A stretch of DNA of 5,158 nucleotides from NCBI GenBank assembly GCA_023381095.1, contig JAMCTO010000136.1, positions 1 to 5,158 of the forward strand, read 5' to 3'. Position numbers and translations under genes: made by a program. The notes beneath the pieces are model-generated. The model was not told the DNA's origin and did not search any database. It saw only the letters and a list, made by a program, of their open reading frames with translations. Origin of the DNA: Bacillota bacterium (lineage in GTDB: Bacteria; Bacillota; Sulfobacillia; Sulfobacillales; Sulfobacillaceae). Of the stretch, positions 1 to 5,158 are shown one piece after another. Each line of letters starts with the position of its first letter. Positions within the stretch are counted from its first letter, which is position 1.

Positions 1-1649
1 TGCCGTAACAATTCACTGTCTAAGGGTTTAATGAAGCGGGCATTGACAACGCCGATGCGGTATCCTTCGTGCATAAGAATTTCCTGAGCAGCCAAGGCCT
101 GATAAACCATCGGACCTATAGCAATAATAGTGGCGTCTTCACCCTTCACCATCCATTCCCCTTTGCCCCAGGGAATGGGTGTGAAAGAAGCGGCATTCGC
201 ATCAGACCCCATACCAGCCCCCCTGGGATAGCGCAATGCCACGGGATGCGGGATGTTCAAAGCCGCCGCCAACAATTGCCGCAGTTCCTGCTCATCTTTG
301 CCCATGGCAATCTCCATATTGGGTACCGCCCTCAAAAAAGCGATATCATACACTCCTTGGTGCGTGGCTCCGTCCCCTCCCACCAGTCCGGCCCGATCGA
401 CGCCTAATATCACCGGTAAATCCTGATGACAGATGTCATGGATAAGCTGGTCATACGCTCGCTGCAAAAATGTACTGTAAACGGCAAAGACCGGACGCAT
501 GCCTCCTAGGGCCAATCCCGCGGAAAAAGTGGCTGCATGTTGTTCGGCAATGCCCACGTCGAAAAACCGATGCGGGAAGGCTTTCTGGAATAAATCAAGC
601 TTGGTGCCATCCGGCATCGCTGCTGTGATCGCCACGATTTCGGGATGCGTTTTGGCCAATTCGACCAAGGTTTGACTAAACACCTGGCTATAAGACTGTG
701 GCTGCGATTTTTTGATAAACCGGCCCGAATGAATTTCAAATGGACCCGGCCCGTGAAATTCACCGGGCCGCTCTTCGGCAGGGCGATAACCATGGCCTTT
801 TTGGGTGATGGCATGAATAACCACAGGACCTTGGACCAACTGGGCATTGCGTAAGACCGGTATTAATTCACTCAAATTATGCCCGTCTATGGGCCCATAA
901 TACTTAAATCCCAGTTCCTCAAAAACATTGCGCGGCAAAACCGCCCGATGCAATAAATCCTTGATCCGTTCCACGGATTTGCGCAGTGGCCCACCAAATA
1001 CGGGAATCGAATCGAGCAATTGCTCCACTTCTTGTTTCATGCGAGTGTATGCGGGTGCCGCCCGCAATTCCGTCAAATACCGCGAAAATGCCCCAACATT
1101 TGGGGCAATAGACATCGAATTGTCATTGACAACCATGACCAAATTCGTTTTGGTTTGCCCTATTTGATTCATGGCTTCCCACGCCATCCCCGCAGTTAAG
1201 GCTCCGTCTCCGATGACCGCCACCACCCGGTAGGATTCATGACGTAAATCCCGGGCACTGGCTATCCCCATGGCTGCTGACAGTGATGTGGAAGCATGCC
1301 CCGCTTCCCACACATCGTACTCGCTTTCACGACGTTTCAGAAATCCGGACAGCCCATTAAGCTGCCTTAAAGTGGCAAACACCTCACCCCGTCCCGTCAG
1401 TAATTTGTGGGCATAGGCCTGGTGCCCGATGTCCCAAATGAGTTGGTCACGAGGTGTGTCATAAGCATAATGAAGCGCAACGGCCAATTCTACGGCTCCC
1501 AGGCTTGCTCCAATGTGTCCCCCACTTTGAGCCGTAGTCTCAATGATAACCTGGCGGATTTCCCTGGCCAGTTCCTCCAATTGCGCAACCGGCCAATTTC
1601 GGATAGCTTTAGGGGATTTGACCGATGTCAGCAATTTTGTCTCCACCAC
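1..1649 (-). CDS. dxs: 1-deoxy-D-xylulose-5-phosphate synthase, 3' end beyond window
   Basis: Thiamine-diphosphate enzyme that condenses pyruvate and glyceraldehyde-3-phosphate into DXP, the first step of the MEP isoprenoid route; cytosolic. The frame stays open from a GTG at 1649 to the left edge, 549 codons. Visible motifs: SGGHIGASLG (His45) near the N-terminus, WDIGHQAYAHKLLTGR (72-87), GHASTS (117-122), the ThDP/metal motif beginning GDGALT (147) and ending at Asn177 in NDN, the interdomain linker with EFHGPGPF (297-304), GIAEQHA with catalytic Glu369, YSTFLQRAYDQ (391-401), and DRAGLVGGDGATHQG (418-432, His430). Family members are about 620-640 residues, so roughly 75-90 C-terminal residues lie outside. 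It follows ispA by 9 bases in the same frame. The start could equally be the next GTG at 1646, which has better spacing to the Shine-Dalgarno. No broken motif is seen; function is secure. Confidence 0.97.
   Translation of the reverse strand, partial: MVETKLLTSVKSPKAIRNWPVAQLEELAREIRQVIIETTAQSGGHIGASLGAVELAVALHYAYDTPRDQLIWDIGHQAYAHKLLTGRGEVFATLRQLNGLSGFLKRRESEYDVWEAGHASTSLSAAMGIASARDLRHESYRVVAVIGDGALTAGMAWEAMNQIGQTKTNLVMVVNDNSMSIAPNVGAFSRYLTELRAAPAYTRMKQEVEQLLDSIPVFGGPLRKSVERIKDLLHRAVLPRNVFEELGFKYYGPIDGHNLSELIPVLRNAQLVQGPVVIHAITQKGHGYRPAEERPGEFHGPGPFEIHSGRFIKKSQPQSYSQVFSQTLVELAKTHPEIVAITAAMPDGTKLDLFQKAFPHRFFDVGIAEQHAATFSAGLALGGMRPVFAVYSTFLQRAYDQLIHDICHQDLPVILGVDRAGLVGGDGATHQGVYDIAFLRAVPNMEIAMGKDEQELRQLLAAALNIPHPVALRYPRGAGMGSDANAASFTPIPWGKGEWMVKGEDATIIAIGPMVYQALAAQEILMHEGYRIGVVNARFIKPLDSELLR
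145..185. repeat. inverted repeat inside dxs 3' part
   Basis: CCATTCCC (153-160) pairs perfectly with GGGAATGG (171-178) across a 10-base loop, and TTCAC (145-149) with GTGAA (181-185) outside it, separated by a small internal loop. It lies in the codons of the third DXS domain. Confidence 0.4.
721..770. repeat. large imperfect inverted repeat inside dxs
   Basis: CGGCCCG (721-727) plus TGAATTTCA (730-738) pair with TGAAATTCA (754-762) plus CGGGCCG (764-770). This gives 16 base pairs with one AA/C internal loop around a 15-base loop. A second CGGCCCG at 747-753 can instead pair with 764-770 and fold GTGAA onto TTCAC as a tighter hairpin. The bases encode the linker between the two N-terminal DXS domains (about residues 294-310), and the encoded FHG..PF is normal for the family, so this is not an insertion. 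Confidence 0.7.
1089..1107 (-). repeat. perfect hairpin with short T run inside dxs
   Basis: On the coding strand TGCCCCAA, loop ATG, TTGGGGCA: a perfect 8-bp stem with a 3-base loop, followed directly by TTTT and then CGCGG. It resembles a weak intrinsic terminator or pause site, located around dxs codons 181-187. The T run is short, so termination is doubtful. Confidence 0.55.
1285..1316. repeat. bulged inverted repeat inside dxs
   Basis: GATGTG and GAAGC (1285-1295) pair with GCTTC (1303-1307) and CACATC (1311-1316). This makes 11 base pairs with a three-base bulge and a seven-base loop, in the codons for DVWEAGHASTS. The codons are conserved for protein reasons, so chance is plausible. 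Confidence 0.4.
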
Positions 1650-1652
1650 ATA

Positions 1653-1659
1653 CCCTCCT
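1653..1659 (-). promoter_or_regulatory. Shine-Dalgarno of dxs, overlapping the ispA stop
   Basis: AGGAGGG on the minus strand shares its first base with the TGA stop of ispA (1659-1661). It is the strongest ribosome site in the window. It sits 3 bases before the GTG at 1649 and 6 bases before the GTG at 1646, so 1646 may be the real first codon. An ATG at 1651-1649 is in another frame and stops after seven codons. The overlap with the ispA stop suggests translational coupling. Confidence 0.85.
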
Positions 1660-2534
1660 CACCATTGACGGTCCACCGCAAAATCAATCAAACTGTGCAA
1701 AATCTCGGCGCCAGGCTCCGAACCAATGGCGATTTTGGCCCGAATGCGGTGATCCTCCGCCAGCCGCCGGGCCTCTTCAACTCCTACCAGCCCGGGATAA
1801 GTCGCTTTTCCTCGTTCCCTGTCGGTACCTATATTTTTGCCCAACAACGCGGGATTTCCAACAACATTCAGGATATCATCCACGATCTGAAAGGCCAGAC
1901 CAAAATGTTCGCCATACTGACCGAGTGTCTGTTGGCGCATATGATTGCCGCTCAATAAAGCCGGAATCACTAAAGCCGCGCGAAAGAGTGCACCCGTTTT
2001 GTTTCGGTGGACTATTTTCAATTCGGACAAGCCCACTGTCGCGTGTTCTGCCGCCAAGTCCATGACCTGACCGCGAATGAGTCCCTCCCTCCCCACCGCT
2101 GAAGCCAAGTAATCCATAGCGGACAAAACATCTTCGGCCTTGGCACTTTGGATCCGGCTCATCTTCACAAACGCTTCCGTCAACAGCGCATCCCCCGCCA
2201 AAATAGCCATGGCTTCGGTAAACATCTTATGGGCAGTAGGCTGACCCCGCCTCAAATCGTCATTATCCATGGCCGGCAAGTCATCATGAACCAAAGAATA
2301 TGTGTGAATGTATTCAACAGCCAAGGCAACTTCGCGAAAGGTTTCCGGAGGCAGGCCCAAATAAGCCGTGCTGGCCATGACCAACTGCGGTCTGAGGCGC
2401 TTGCCGCCAGCCAAAAGGGAATAGCGCATTACTTCCTCCACACTCCCTATATCGGCGAAGTGCACAATATCGTCCTCTTTGATCCACTTTTCAACGGTTG
2501 TCCGGCTGTCTCTCAGCCACTTTTCAATGTCCAC
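1659..2534 (-). CDS. ispA: (2E,6E)-farnesyl diphosphate synthase, short-chain prenyltransferase
   Basis: Head-to-tail prenyl elongation, adding IPP to DMAPP/GPP to give farnesyl diphosphate (possibly GGPP); cytosolic, all-alpha isoprenoid synthase fold. The 291 residues match the usual 290-300. GGKRLRP (43-49) is the IPP-binding region. The first Asp-rich motif is DDLPAMD (84-90) followed by DDLRRG. The four-residue spacing inside it and an aromatic Tyr79 five residues before it are typical of bacterial FPP synthases. RNKTGALF (177-184) and GKATYP (242-247) are also family marks. The second Asp-rich motif reads DDILN (219-223) instead of the usual DDILD, so its third acidic residue is Asn. 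The start is GTG at 2534, with AGAGG seven bases upstream, 2 bases after the xseB stop. Exact chain length cannot be proved from sequence. Confidence 0.95.
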   Translation of the reverse strand: MDIEKWLRDSRTTVEKWIKEDDIVHFADIGSVEEVMRYSLLAGGKRLRPQLVMASTAYLGLPPETFREVALAVEYIHTYSLVHDDLPAMDNDDLRRGQPTAHKMFTEAMAILAGDALLTEAFVKMSRIQSAKAEDVLSAMDYLASAVGREGLIRGQVMDLAAEHATVGLSELKIVHRNKTGALFRAALVIPALLSGNHMRQQTLGQYGEHFGLAFQIVDDILNVVGNPALLGKNIGTDRERGKATYPGLVGVEEARRLAEDHRIRAKIAIGSEPGAEILHSLIDFAVDRQW

Positions 2535-2536
2535 GC

Positions 2537-2734
2537 CTAAGCCTCTATTTGAGGCTTCAATAACGTCTCGGCCTGGTTGAGCAGGGTATTGGCTTTCTCA
2601 CTGAGTGTTTTGGCTTCCTTGAACATTACCAGGCTTTCTTTCAAGGAAATCCGCCCTTCCTCCAACTGACGAACAATCACTTCGATGCGGAGTATAATAT
2701 CTTCAAATTGTTCCAGTTCGGTATTCTCTGTCAC
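2537..2734 (-). CDS. xseB: exodeoxyribonuclease VII small subunit
   Basis: Small non-catalytic subunit of exonuclease VII; several copies bind the long helical region of each XseA to build the active complex that degrades single-stranded DNA from both ends. The 65-residue product is entirely helical in character. It holds the family signature FEDIILRIEVIVRQLEEG (10-27) then ISLKESLVMFKEA (29-41) and a closing helix through AETLL (55-59), close to the usual 60-80 residues. The start is GTG at 2734 whose last two bases form the TGA stop of xseA (GTGA overlap), with AGAGG seven bases upstream, so the two subunits are translationally coupled. This is the expected arrangement for partners made in a fixed ratio. 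Followed after 2 bases by ispA. Confidence 0.95.
   Translation of the reverse strand: MTENTELEQFEDIILRIEVIVRQLEEGRISLKESLVMFKEAKTLSEKANTLLNQAETLLKPQIEA
2542..2546 (-). promoter_or_regulatory. Shine-Dalgarno of ispA, inside the xseB 3' end
   Basis: AGAGG lies seven bases before the GTG start at 2534 and is embedded in the last codons of xseB. The same AGAGG plus seven bases plus GTG layout occurs in front of xseB. It supports the GTG as the ispA start, since the xseB stop codon leaves only two bases of gap. Confidence 0.75.
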
Positions 2735-3936
2735 GTATTATCCTCTTCCCCCGATGTTTCAGACCTCATCCAACAAGTCCCATTATACCAGTGTACCTCA
2801 TATCGTCCCCCTTGACGAACATCGTCTTTGGCAACCAGGTGGCCGCGTTCGTCGGACACATAGGTATATCCCCGGATCAGAACGGCTGCCGGATTCATCG
2901 CTTTAAGTGATGCATAAAGGCGTTCCAGGCGTAGATGCCATGCCTGAATCATCCGCTCCCACGCCCGGTCCCGCCGTTCATCCAATCGGTCCAATATTTC
3001 CCGCCGCACATCGACAAGTCTTGTTCCATCCGACAAAATTCCGTGGGTGGTCCATCCTTCAACACGCGTCCGTTCCCATTGTACCCGCCTTTTCATGGCT
3101 TGCAGCAAACGTTGATCCAGTTGGTCCAGCCATGCGATCAATCGAGCTTTTTCGGGTACTGCCACCTCAGCCGCAGCCGAAGGTGTCGGAGCACGAAAAT
3201 CCGCCACCAAATCGACCAAAGTCGTGTCAATCTCATGACCCACAGCGGAGATGACAGGCACAACTGAGCGGGCCACGGTGCGCACTACCTCTTCGTCATT
3301 AAAGGCCATCAGATCTTCTTTGGATCCTCCCCCTCGGCCAATAATCAGCACACTAATGTCCTCGCGATAAGCCTGTTCTAGAGCTGACACAATGGCACGG
3401 GGGGCCTCGGATCCTTGTACCAGAACCGGAAAGAGTTTAAGAGGCATGCCCGGAAAGCGTCTGTGTGCAACAGTTTCAATGTCGTATCGGGCGGCTCCCT
3501 GTCCCGATGTGATCACGCCTATGGCTTTGGGAAGCCCAGGGATTGCCCGCTTAGGGCGAGAGAACAATCCCTCTTCGTAGAGTTTTTTCTTTAACGCCTC
3601 TAATTTTTGAAACTGAACCCCCGCCCCGATATCTTGGATGATAGTCGCATACACTTGCGTTTGCCCATCCCGCTCAAAGACTCCGATGCGTCCGAAAACC
3701 AAAACCGACATGCCATCCGTTAAGGGCTTGGTGAGAGACTGGGCATCGCGGCGGAACATCACTCCACGGATTTGAGCCAATTCATCTTTTAACGTGAAAT
3801 ACCAGTGACCCGAACTATGATGTTTGACCCCGGACAACTCTCCTTGAACCCATAACCTTTGCCATGGCTCTACGCTCTCCACGAGTTTACGAATCCCTTG
3901 GACAAGTTCATGAACGCTGAGAGGCCCCTGGTTCAT
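2731..3936 (-). CDS. xseA: exodeoxyribonuclease VII large (catalytic) subunit
   Basis: Catalytic subunit of exonuclease VII, degrading single-stranded DNA to oligonucleotides in repair and recombination. The 401 residues show an N-terminal OB-fold (about 4-93) with WVQGELSG (29-36) and GHWYFTLKD (43-51). The nuclease domain follows, with GVITS (140-144), Asp152, VLVQG (171-175), GRGGGSKEDL (200-209, Arg201), GHEID (233-237, His234 and Asp237) and RAPTPSAAAE (248-257). The Asp, Arg, His and Asp correspond to residues found essential in the E. coli enzyme. A helical region of only about 85-90 residues then leads to a closing RGY segment (355-357). E. coli XseA has 456 residues, and the difference falls mainly in that helical region. 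Start choice: ATG at 3936 overlaps the folD stop as ATGA. A GTG at 3966 would add ten residues but lacks a ribosome site. The ATG itself has only a weak AGGA 12 bases upstream, so it probably depends on coupling to folD. Confidence 0.96.
   Translation of the reverse strand: MNQGPLSVHELVQGIRKLVESVEPWQRLWVQGELSGVKHHSSGHWYFTLKDELAQIRGVMFRRDAQSLTKPLTDGMSVLVFGRIGVFERDGQTQVYATIIQDIGAGVQFQKLEALKKKLYEEGLFSRPKRAIPGLPKAIGVITSGQGAARYDIETVAHRRFPGMPLKLFPVLVQGSEAPRAIVSALEQAYREDISVLIIGRGGGSKEDLMAFNDEEVVRTVARSVVPVISAVGHEIDTTLVDLVADFRAPTPSAAAEVAVPEKARLIAWLDQLDQRLLQAMKRRVQWERTRVEGWTTHGILSDGTRLVDVRREILDRLDERRDRAWERMIQAWHLRLERLYASLKAMNPAAVLIRGYTYVSDERGHLVAKDDVRQGGRYEVHWYNGTCWMRSETSGEEDNT
2742..2746 (-). promoter_or_regulatory. 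Shine-Dalgarno of xseB, inside the xseA 3' end
   Basis: AGAGG, part of a longer AAGAGGA, lies seven bases before the GTG start of xseB at 2734 and within the last codons of xseA. Together with the GTGA overlap it decides the xseB start. Confidence 0.75.
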
Positions 3937-4778
3937 GCGCCAACCGTTTCCTGAAAGGCCTGCCACGTATTTTGCAGTAACATCGCAATCGTCATGGGCC
4001 CTATCCCTCCGGGAACCGGGGTAATTCGGGCCGCAATAGGAAGAATGCCCGGAAAATCCACATCACCCACCAAACCTTCCGGAGATCGATTGATTCCCAC
4101 GTCTACGACGGTGGCTCCGGGTTTAATCCAGTGGCTCTCGACCAATTTGGCATGTCCTACTGCAGCCACAACCACATCCGCCTGTTGAGAAATCTCCCAG
4201 GGTTCGCGTGTTTTGGAATGCATAATGGTTACTGTGGCATTACGTTCCACCATCATCAAAGCCAAAGGGCGACCCACTAGTTGCGAACGCCCTATCATAA
4301 CGGCTCTTTTTCCTTCCAATGACACTTGATAGCGGTCCAAAAGTTCAATAATGCCCAGCGGAGTGCAAGGTCTGAGTCCGGGTTGACCCGCCATTAATCG
4401 GCCCATATTGCTAGGGGTTAAGCCGTCGACATCCTTTCTGGGATCCATATGGCGGAGAATCAACCCGGCGTCAACTTGTTCAGGTACGGGAAGTTGTAGT
4501 AAAATGCCATGGATAGTGGGGTCTTGATTTAACATCTCGATACTTTCCAAAACCTGGCTCGTCGTGGAATGAGTCGGTAAGACAACTTGACGGGAATCCA
4601 TGCCCACCTGAGTGCTGGCGCGCTGTTTATTGCGCACATAAATTTTGGAGGCCGGGTCATCTCCGACCAAAACCACTGCCAAGCCCGGTCTTCTGGCAGT
4701 ACGCAGGAAATTCTCCTCGACTTTTTTCGCCAACTCTTCCCGAATTTTTTGAGCAGTGGCCTTTCCGTCTAGTATCAC
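3933..4778 (-). CDS. folD: bifunctional methylenetetrahydrofolate dehydrogenase / cyclohydrolase
   Basis: Interconverts 5,10-methylene-THF, 5,10-methenyl-THF and 10-formyl-THF, normally with NADP, supplying one-carbon units for purines and formyl-Met-tRNA; cytosolic homodimer. The 281 residues match the family. The catalytic domain has the Y-x3-K pair Tyr47 and Lys51, GILLQLPVP (91-99, Gln95) and KDVDGL (115-120, Asp118). The Rossmann domain has IGRSQLVGRP (162-171), where many relatives have GRSNIVGKP. PVPGGIGPMT (254-263) is the C-terminal signature. The start is GTG at 4778; an in-frame TAA two codons upstream rules out a longer form. AAGGAG lies 11 bases before it, slightly far. Its stop codon overlaps the xseA ATG, so it leads the tightly packed part of the operon. 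Confidence 0.97.
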   Translation of the reverse strand: MILDGKATAQKIREELAKKVEENFLRTARRPGLAVVLVGDDPASKIYVRNKQRASTQVGMDSRQVVLPTHSTTSQVLESIEMLNQDPTIHGILLQLPVPEQVDAGLILRHMDPRKDVDGLTPSNMGRLMAGQPGLRPCTPLGIIELLDRYQVSLEGKRAVMIGRSQLVGRPLALMMVERNATVTIMHSKTREPWEISQQADVVVAAVGHAKLVESHWIKPGATVVDVGINRSPEGLVGDVDFPGILPIAARITPVPGGIGPMTIAMLLQNTWQAFQETVGA

Positions 4779-4789
4779 AGTTTATGCAA

Positions 4790-4795
4790 CTCCTT
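4790..4795 (-). promoter_or_regulatory. Shine-Dalgarno of folD
   Basis: AAGGAG is a near-consensus ribosome site, 11 bases before the GTG at 4778. The spacing is longer than the 5-9 usual. No other start in the folD frame is possible between this site and 4778 because of the TAA. A TTG just after the motif opens a different frame that closes at once. Confidence 0.65.
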
Positions 4796-4821
4796 GTGTT
4801 TAGGCAATATCTCTTGGCAAT

Positions 4822-4835
4822 CCGGCTTTTGCCGG
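4822..4835 (-). repeat. GC-rich inverted repeat in the tsaD-folD spacer
   Basis: CCGGC, four A residues, GCCGG on the transcribed sense: a perfect 5-bp stem with a 4-base loop. No run of T follows on the minus strand, so it is unlikely to stop transcription there. It could be an RNA processing or stability element. An alternative pairing of GGCAA (4816-4820) with TTGCC (4829-4833) uses part of the same bases. Confidence 0.45.
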
Positions 4836-4881
4836 TCAGCTCAATATCATGACCCGAGCCGTATTATCTCTATTCCCCACA

Positions 4882-5158
4882 TTATGCCATCAGAGCGGAA
4901 TAGCCCAAACGCGCTATTCCCACAGCATTATCGCGGCTCAGCTCAGGACTGGCAAAGTAGATATCCTGAGATTTCTGAAGAATGAGGGAAAATTGGCTCC
5001 GAAAAGTCTGGTTCGCGGCCACACCACCCACGACAACCAATGGCCATTTAGGGTTCGTCTTCTCCACGAGACGGGCCATCGTGTGAACTAACAAGAGTTC
5101 TAGGCCTCGTGCCAAATCCGCCCTTTCCACTCCCTGAGCCCATAGACGACGGTCTTGC
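4882..5158 (-). CDS. tsaD: tRNA N6-adenosine threonylcarbamoyltransferase, C-terminal part only
   Basis: TsaD (Gcp/YgjD, Kae1 family) transfers the threonylcarbamoyl group to A37 of ANN-decoding tRNAs, working with TsaB and TsaE. Only the last 91 residues are visible, and the frame is open at the right edge. Evidence is the helix beginning ERADLARGLE, equivalent to the family's DIAASFQ helix, then VEKT, the nucleotide-binding VVVGGVAAN (41-49 of the visible part) and SPELSRDNAVGIA (70-82). The Asp of that last motif (visible residue 76) matches the metal-binding Asp of the usual CTDNAAMIA. The SR before it and VG after it differ from the common form. The N-terminal half, with the HxxxH metal site, is outside the window, so a paralogue cannot be excluded. 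It ends at TAA (4884-4882), 103 bases before folD. Confidence 0.85.
   Translation of the reverse strand, partial: QDRRLWAQGVERADLARGLELLLVHTMARLVEKTNPKWPLVVVGGVAANQTFRSQFSLILQKSQDIYFASPELSRDNAVGIARLGYSALMA

Larger units (their letters stand above)
4779..4881. other. tsaD-folD intergenic spacer
   Basis: This 103-base gap is the only real non-coding stretch in the window. It holds the folD Shine-Dalgarno and a small hairpin. No convincing sigma-70 promoter is seen on the minus strand. The best pair is CATAAT (4881-4886, overlapping the tsaD stop) with TTGGGC 16 bases upstream, which matches the -35 consensus at only three positions. folD may therefore be read through from tsaD, or have a weak promoter here. 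No small ORF or riboswitch-like structure was recognised. Confidence 0.5.

Noticed and set aside
43..48. Plus-strand TTGACA near the left edge
   Set aside because: It is inside dxs with no -10 element at 16-18 bases and no plus-strand gene downstream.
506..847. 113-codon minus-strand frame
   Set aside because: It is an alternative frame of dxs; the frame continuous from 1649 carries all DXS motifs through this region.
1407..1958. 183-codon open frame on the plus strand
   Set aside because: It lies antisense across the dxs start and the ispA 3' half, both of which have clear family motifs. Its product has low-complexity character and no recognisable motif or ribosome site.
2693..2698. Plus-strand TATAAT as a promoter
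   Set aside because: It lies inside xseB; the nearest -35-like sequence is 21 bases away, and no plus-strand gene follows.
3539..3571. Inverted repeat GGGATTG/CAATCCC with inner CCC/GGG in xseA
   Set aside because: Stem lengths and unequal bulge are at the level expected by chance; it serves as a reminder that weaker repeats in dxs may be background too.
3937..3966. GTG at 3966 as the xseA start, adding ten residues
   Set aside because: It has no Shine-Dalgarno, overlaps folD by 34 bases, and the added residues do not resemble XseA N-termini. The ATG at 3936 gives the typical ATGA junction.
4822..4835. Spacer hairpin as an intrinsic terminator of tsaD
   Set aside because: The stem is only 5 bp and is followed by ATTGCC instead of a T run on the transcribed sense.
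1..5158. Mobile element, CRISPR array, defence or unknown gene system
   Set aside because: All coding space is accounted for by recognised housekeeping genes; no terminal repeats, regularly spaced repeats, transposase or integrase motifs were found.

Overview
The window is a stretch of bacterial chromosome in which every gene lies on the minus strand. Read in the direction of transcription (right to left) it holds: the 3' end of tsaD (tRNA t6A synthesis), then folD (one-carbon folate metabolism), xseA and xseB (the two exonuclease VII subunits), ispA (farnesyl diphosphate synthase) and most of dxs (1-deoxy-D-xylulose-5-phosphate synthase). The last gene runs off the left edge. About 98% of the sequence is coding, and the plus-strand reading frames are antisense shadows.

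The order folD-xseA-xseB-ispA-dxs is the classical cluster of Bacillota (Firmicutes) and related Gram-positives. Base composition is roughly balanced (near 50% G+C by eye). Four of the five visible starts are GTG. This fits a moderately GC-rich Bacillota lineage; a Sulfobacillus-like organism would fit, but this is a guess from protein flavour and gene order, not a demonstrated assignment.

Layout: tsaD ends at 4882. A 103-base spacer (4779-4881) carries a small GC hairpin and the folD Shine-Dalgarno. From folD onward the genes are packed without room for promoters. folD and xseA overlap by ATGA, xseA and xseB by GTGA, xseB and ispA are 2 bases apart, and ispA and dxs are 9 bases apart with the dxs Shine-Dalgarno overlapping the ispA stop codon. 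This is the arrangement of a single translationally coupled transcript.

Functionally the set joins two themes. dxs and ispA are the entry step and a prenyl-chain-elongation step of isoprenoid synthesis by the MEP route (quinones, undecaprenyl carrier, carotenoids or hopanoids downstream). xseA/xseB process single-stranded DNA during repair, folD supplies 10-formyl-THF for purines and initiator tRNA, and tsaD modifies ANN-decoding tRNAs. Their association is a conserved housekeeping linkage, not a pathway.

I found no mobile element, CRISPR array, tRNA, rRNA or unknown gene system. What merits a second look is modest: a DDxxN variant of the second aspartate-rich motif in IspA, a shortened helical region in XseA, an unusual metal-site context in TsaD, and several inverted repeats inside dxs, one of them large with two mutually exclusive folds.
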